Assembly (NCBI RefSeq): GCF_004570975.1
Contig: NZ_SPPC01000002.1
Span: forward strand, 1-64,000
Length of the DNA: 64,000 nt
Source: Barnesiella sp. WM24
GTDB taxonomy: Bacteria; Bacteroidota; Bacteroidia; Bacteroidales; Muribaculaceae
Reading direction: 5' to 3'
Within the stretch, counting starts at the first letter, position 1, and each line of letters begins with the position of its first letter. The notes beneath the pieces were generated by a model that saw only the letters and a program-made list of their open reading frames with translations, did not search any database and was not told the origin of the DNA. Made by a program: the position numbers and the translations under genes. Shown piece after piece: positions 63,142 through 64,000 of the stretch.

Positions 63142-63876
63142 TTATTTACGGGGATTCTTTGCAAGATAGTCAAAAATCAGGGCTGAGTCAACAGCGTTGA
63201 TATTGTCTATCTGGTAGCGAGAAATCTGGTTAATCTGCATCTCGTCAAGAGCTGAGATCAGACTCTCCCAAGAGGCGTTTGGACCAGCCTTGATAATCAC
63301 GACGGGACGGTCGGCGATAAGAGAGTCATTACGGATCTCTTTTGCACGCGCCTGATATTCATCGTCAGAGATTTTCTTGTTTTTCCAATCGTCCTTCAAC
63401 ACAGCGATCTTTGAGAGCACTGTCTTGTTCTTGTCGTGGAGAATCTTGCGGATACCCTGAGTCTCACCGTTCTGGTTTCCGATAAACTTCTCAACCTTCA
63501 GGTTAGAGTTATCGATAAGACCATCCTTGTTCTCATCAGCTATGTCGGGTTTACCGAAATAGTAATATACAAGGTGAGCGGGTTTTCCAGTCTCGGGATC
63601 AACCTTTACATTTCCATCTTGATCACGCTCGGTGTCGAGGATGAGTGTAACAGCCTGCGACTCCTTAGCTTTGTTTTGCTGCTCCTGCTCCACTTTCTCA
63701 TTGGAAGGGAGTGAAATCTGCAAAGTCTGCGACTTAATCATCGTGGTACAAAGCATGAAGAACGTGATAAGAAGCATGTTCATATCCACCATAGGCGTGA
63801 AGTCCACGTGGATCGACATCTTTTTCTGGGCGCCTTTTTTCTTTTTGCCGCCGTCGGATTGTTCTATCTGTGCCAT
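63142..63876 (-). CDS. exbD: ExbD-family biopolymer transport protein with EF-hand-like insert
   Basis: This 244-residue inner-membrane protein is longer than usual ExbD (about 140). The membrane segment with the proton-carrying Asp is VDFTPMVDMNMLLITFFML (D31 in TPMVDMNML). The periplasmic part contains an insert (about 85-200) with DENKDGLID (114-122), matching the calcium-binding EF-hand spacing (D at 1, N at 3, D at 5, G at 6, I at 8), plus a second Asp-rich turn DTERDQDGN (81-89). The C-terminal domain (PVVIIKAGPNASWESLISALDEMQINQI) is normal. It is followed by tonB and preceded by a second exbD. Confidence 0.9.
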   Translation of the reverse strand: MAQIEQSDGGKKKKGAQKKMSIHVDFTPMVDMNMLLITFFMLCTTMIKSQTLQISLPSNEKVEQEQQNKAKESQAVTLILDTERDQDGNVKVDPETGKPAHLVYYYFGKPDIADENKDGLIDNSNLKVEKFIGNQNGETQGIRKILHDKNKTVLSKIAVLKDDWKNKKISDDEYQARAKEIRNDSLIADRPVVIIKAGPNASWESLISALDEMQINQISRYQIDNINAVDSALIFDYLAKNPRK

Positions 63877-63881
63877 AATGA

Positions 63882-64000
63882 TTAATCGTTTTCAGTTTTA
63901 AGCGCAGTCATCAAGCTGAACTTGTTCATCTTGAGTGTCTGCAGGTTATCAAGCACGTTATGAACAGTAGTATAAGGGGTGTCCTTGTCAGCCTTGATTG
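63882..64000 (-). CDS. exbD: ExbD/TolR-family protein, 5'-partial (C-terminal end only)
   Basis: The 39 codons visible at the right edge, read on the minus strand, give IKADKDTPYTTVHNVLDNLQ followed by TLKMNKFSLMTALKTEND and a stop at 63882. This matches the C-terminal ExbD pattern (IKADkdTpY...V...L). The gene begins outside the window. It is the first of two adjacent exbD genes; the second exbD starts 5 bases later, as in many Bacteroidales exbB-exbD-exbD-tonB clusters. Confidence 0.85.
   Translation of the reverse strand, partial: IKADKDTPYTTVHNVLDNLQTLKMNKFSLMTALKTEND

Noticed and set aside
1-64000. tRNA, rRNA, CRISPR arrays, insertion sequences, prophage
   Set aside because: No cloverleaf or conserved rRNA stretch, spaced direct repeats, transposase or phage structural gene was seen; absence was judged by eye only.

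Overview
The window looks like a chromosome segment from a gut member of the Bacteroidales, most likely a Muribaculaceae-type bacterium (Duncaniella or Muribaculum relatives). This rests on the gene families: SusD-independent pectin and xylan hydrolases, a C10 protease with a type IX secretion-style tail, TamL, a Rho factor with a very long insert, a TonB/ExbD cluster with two ExbD genes, and Bacteroidetes-type tRNA-guanine transglycosylase. It also rests on many matches to the Bacteroidetes promoter (TTTG, 19-21 bases, TAnnTTTG). No rRNA, tRNA, CRISPR array, insertion sequence or phage gene was recognised. Genus assignment is inference.

Region 1 (1-9650) is a surface-glycan locus. Four AT-rich genes (three glycosyltransferases, the first cut by the window edge, and a beta-propeller protein) are followed by a small accessory island (4259-5323). 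That island holds a winged-helix-like small protein, a 62-residue protein and a PARP-like ADP-ribosyltransferase-fold protein, and resembles a toxin-antitoxin module. The dTDP-L-rhamnose genes rfbA, rfbC, rfbD and rfbB follow, with a YafQ-type toxin-antitoxin pair and its own promoter inserted between rfbC and rfbD.

Region 2 (9712-21823) holds a NERD-nuclease/superfamily 1 helicase fusion, then housekeeping genes: a GNAT acetyltransferase, recR, dapA, trxA, an AspT-type transporter, a phosphoglycolate phosphatase-like HAD enzyme, tamL and rho.

Region 3 (21824-41631) mixes glycan degradation with envelope building. There is a giant three-domain pectin enzyme (GH28, GH105 and a GH65-like part), a PL10 pectate lyase, a GH43-CBM6 protein and an aldose epimerase. 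An apparent operon at 34199-27584 (minus strand) encodes a GT4, an LPG-synthase-type membrane protein, kdsB, an inactive M16 protein, tgt and an LptF/G permease. A structured non-coding RNA candidate lies at about 26804-27058, and a structured leader precedes a surface lipoprotein at 40664-40771.

Region 4 (41647-64000) is mostly core metabolism and envelope: the sppA-lpxK-pnp-thiL operon, a secreted C10 protease followed by a lipoprotein and ispE, grpE-dnaJ behind a sigma-54-like promoter, and the cmk-ispH-exonuclease-lipoprotein-polyprenyl synthase-tatD operon. It ends with two tandem sodium symporters, a VanZ-like protein, a TlpA-like thioredoxin, an OmpA-like protein and the tonB-exbD-exbD cluster, which runs off the right edge.

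Candidates most worth a second look are the ADP-ribosyltransferase island, the unidentified structured RNA at 26.8 kb, the sigma-54-like promoter of grpE-dnaJ, the three-domain pectinase, and the EF-hand-like loop inside ExbD.
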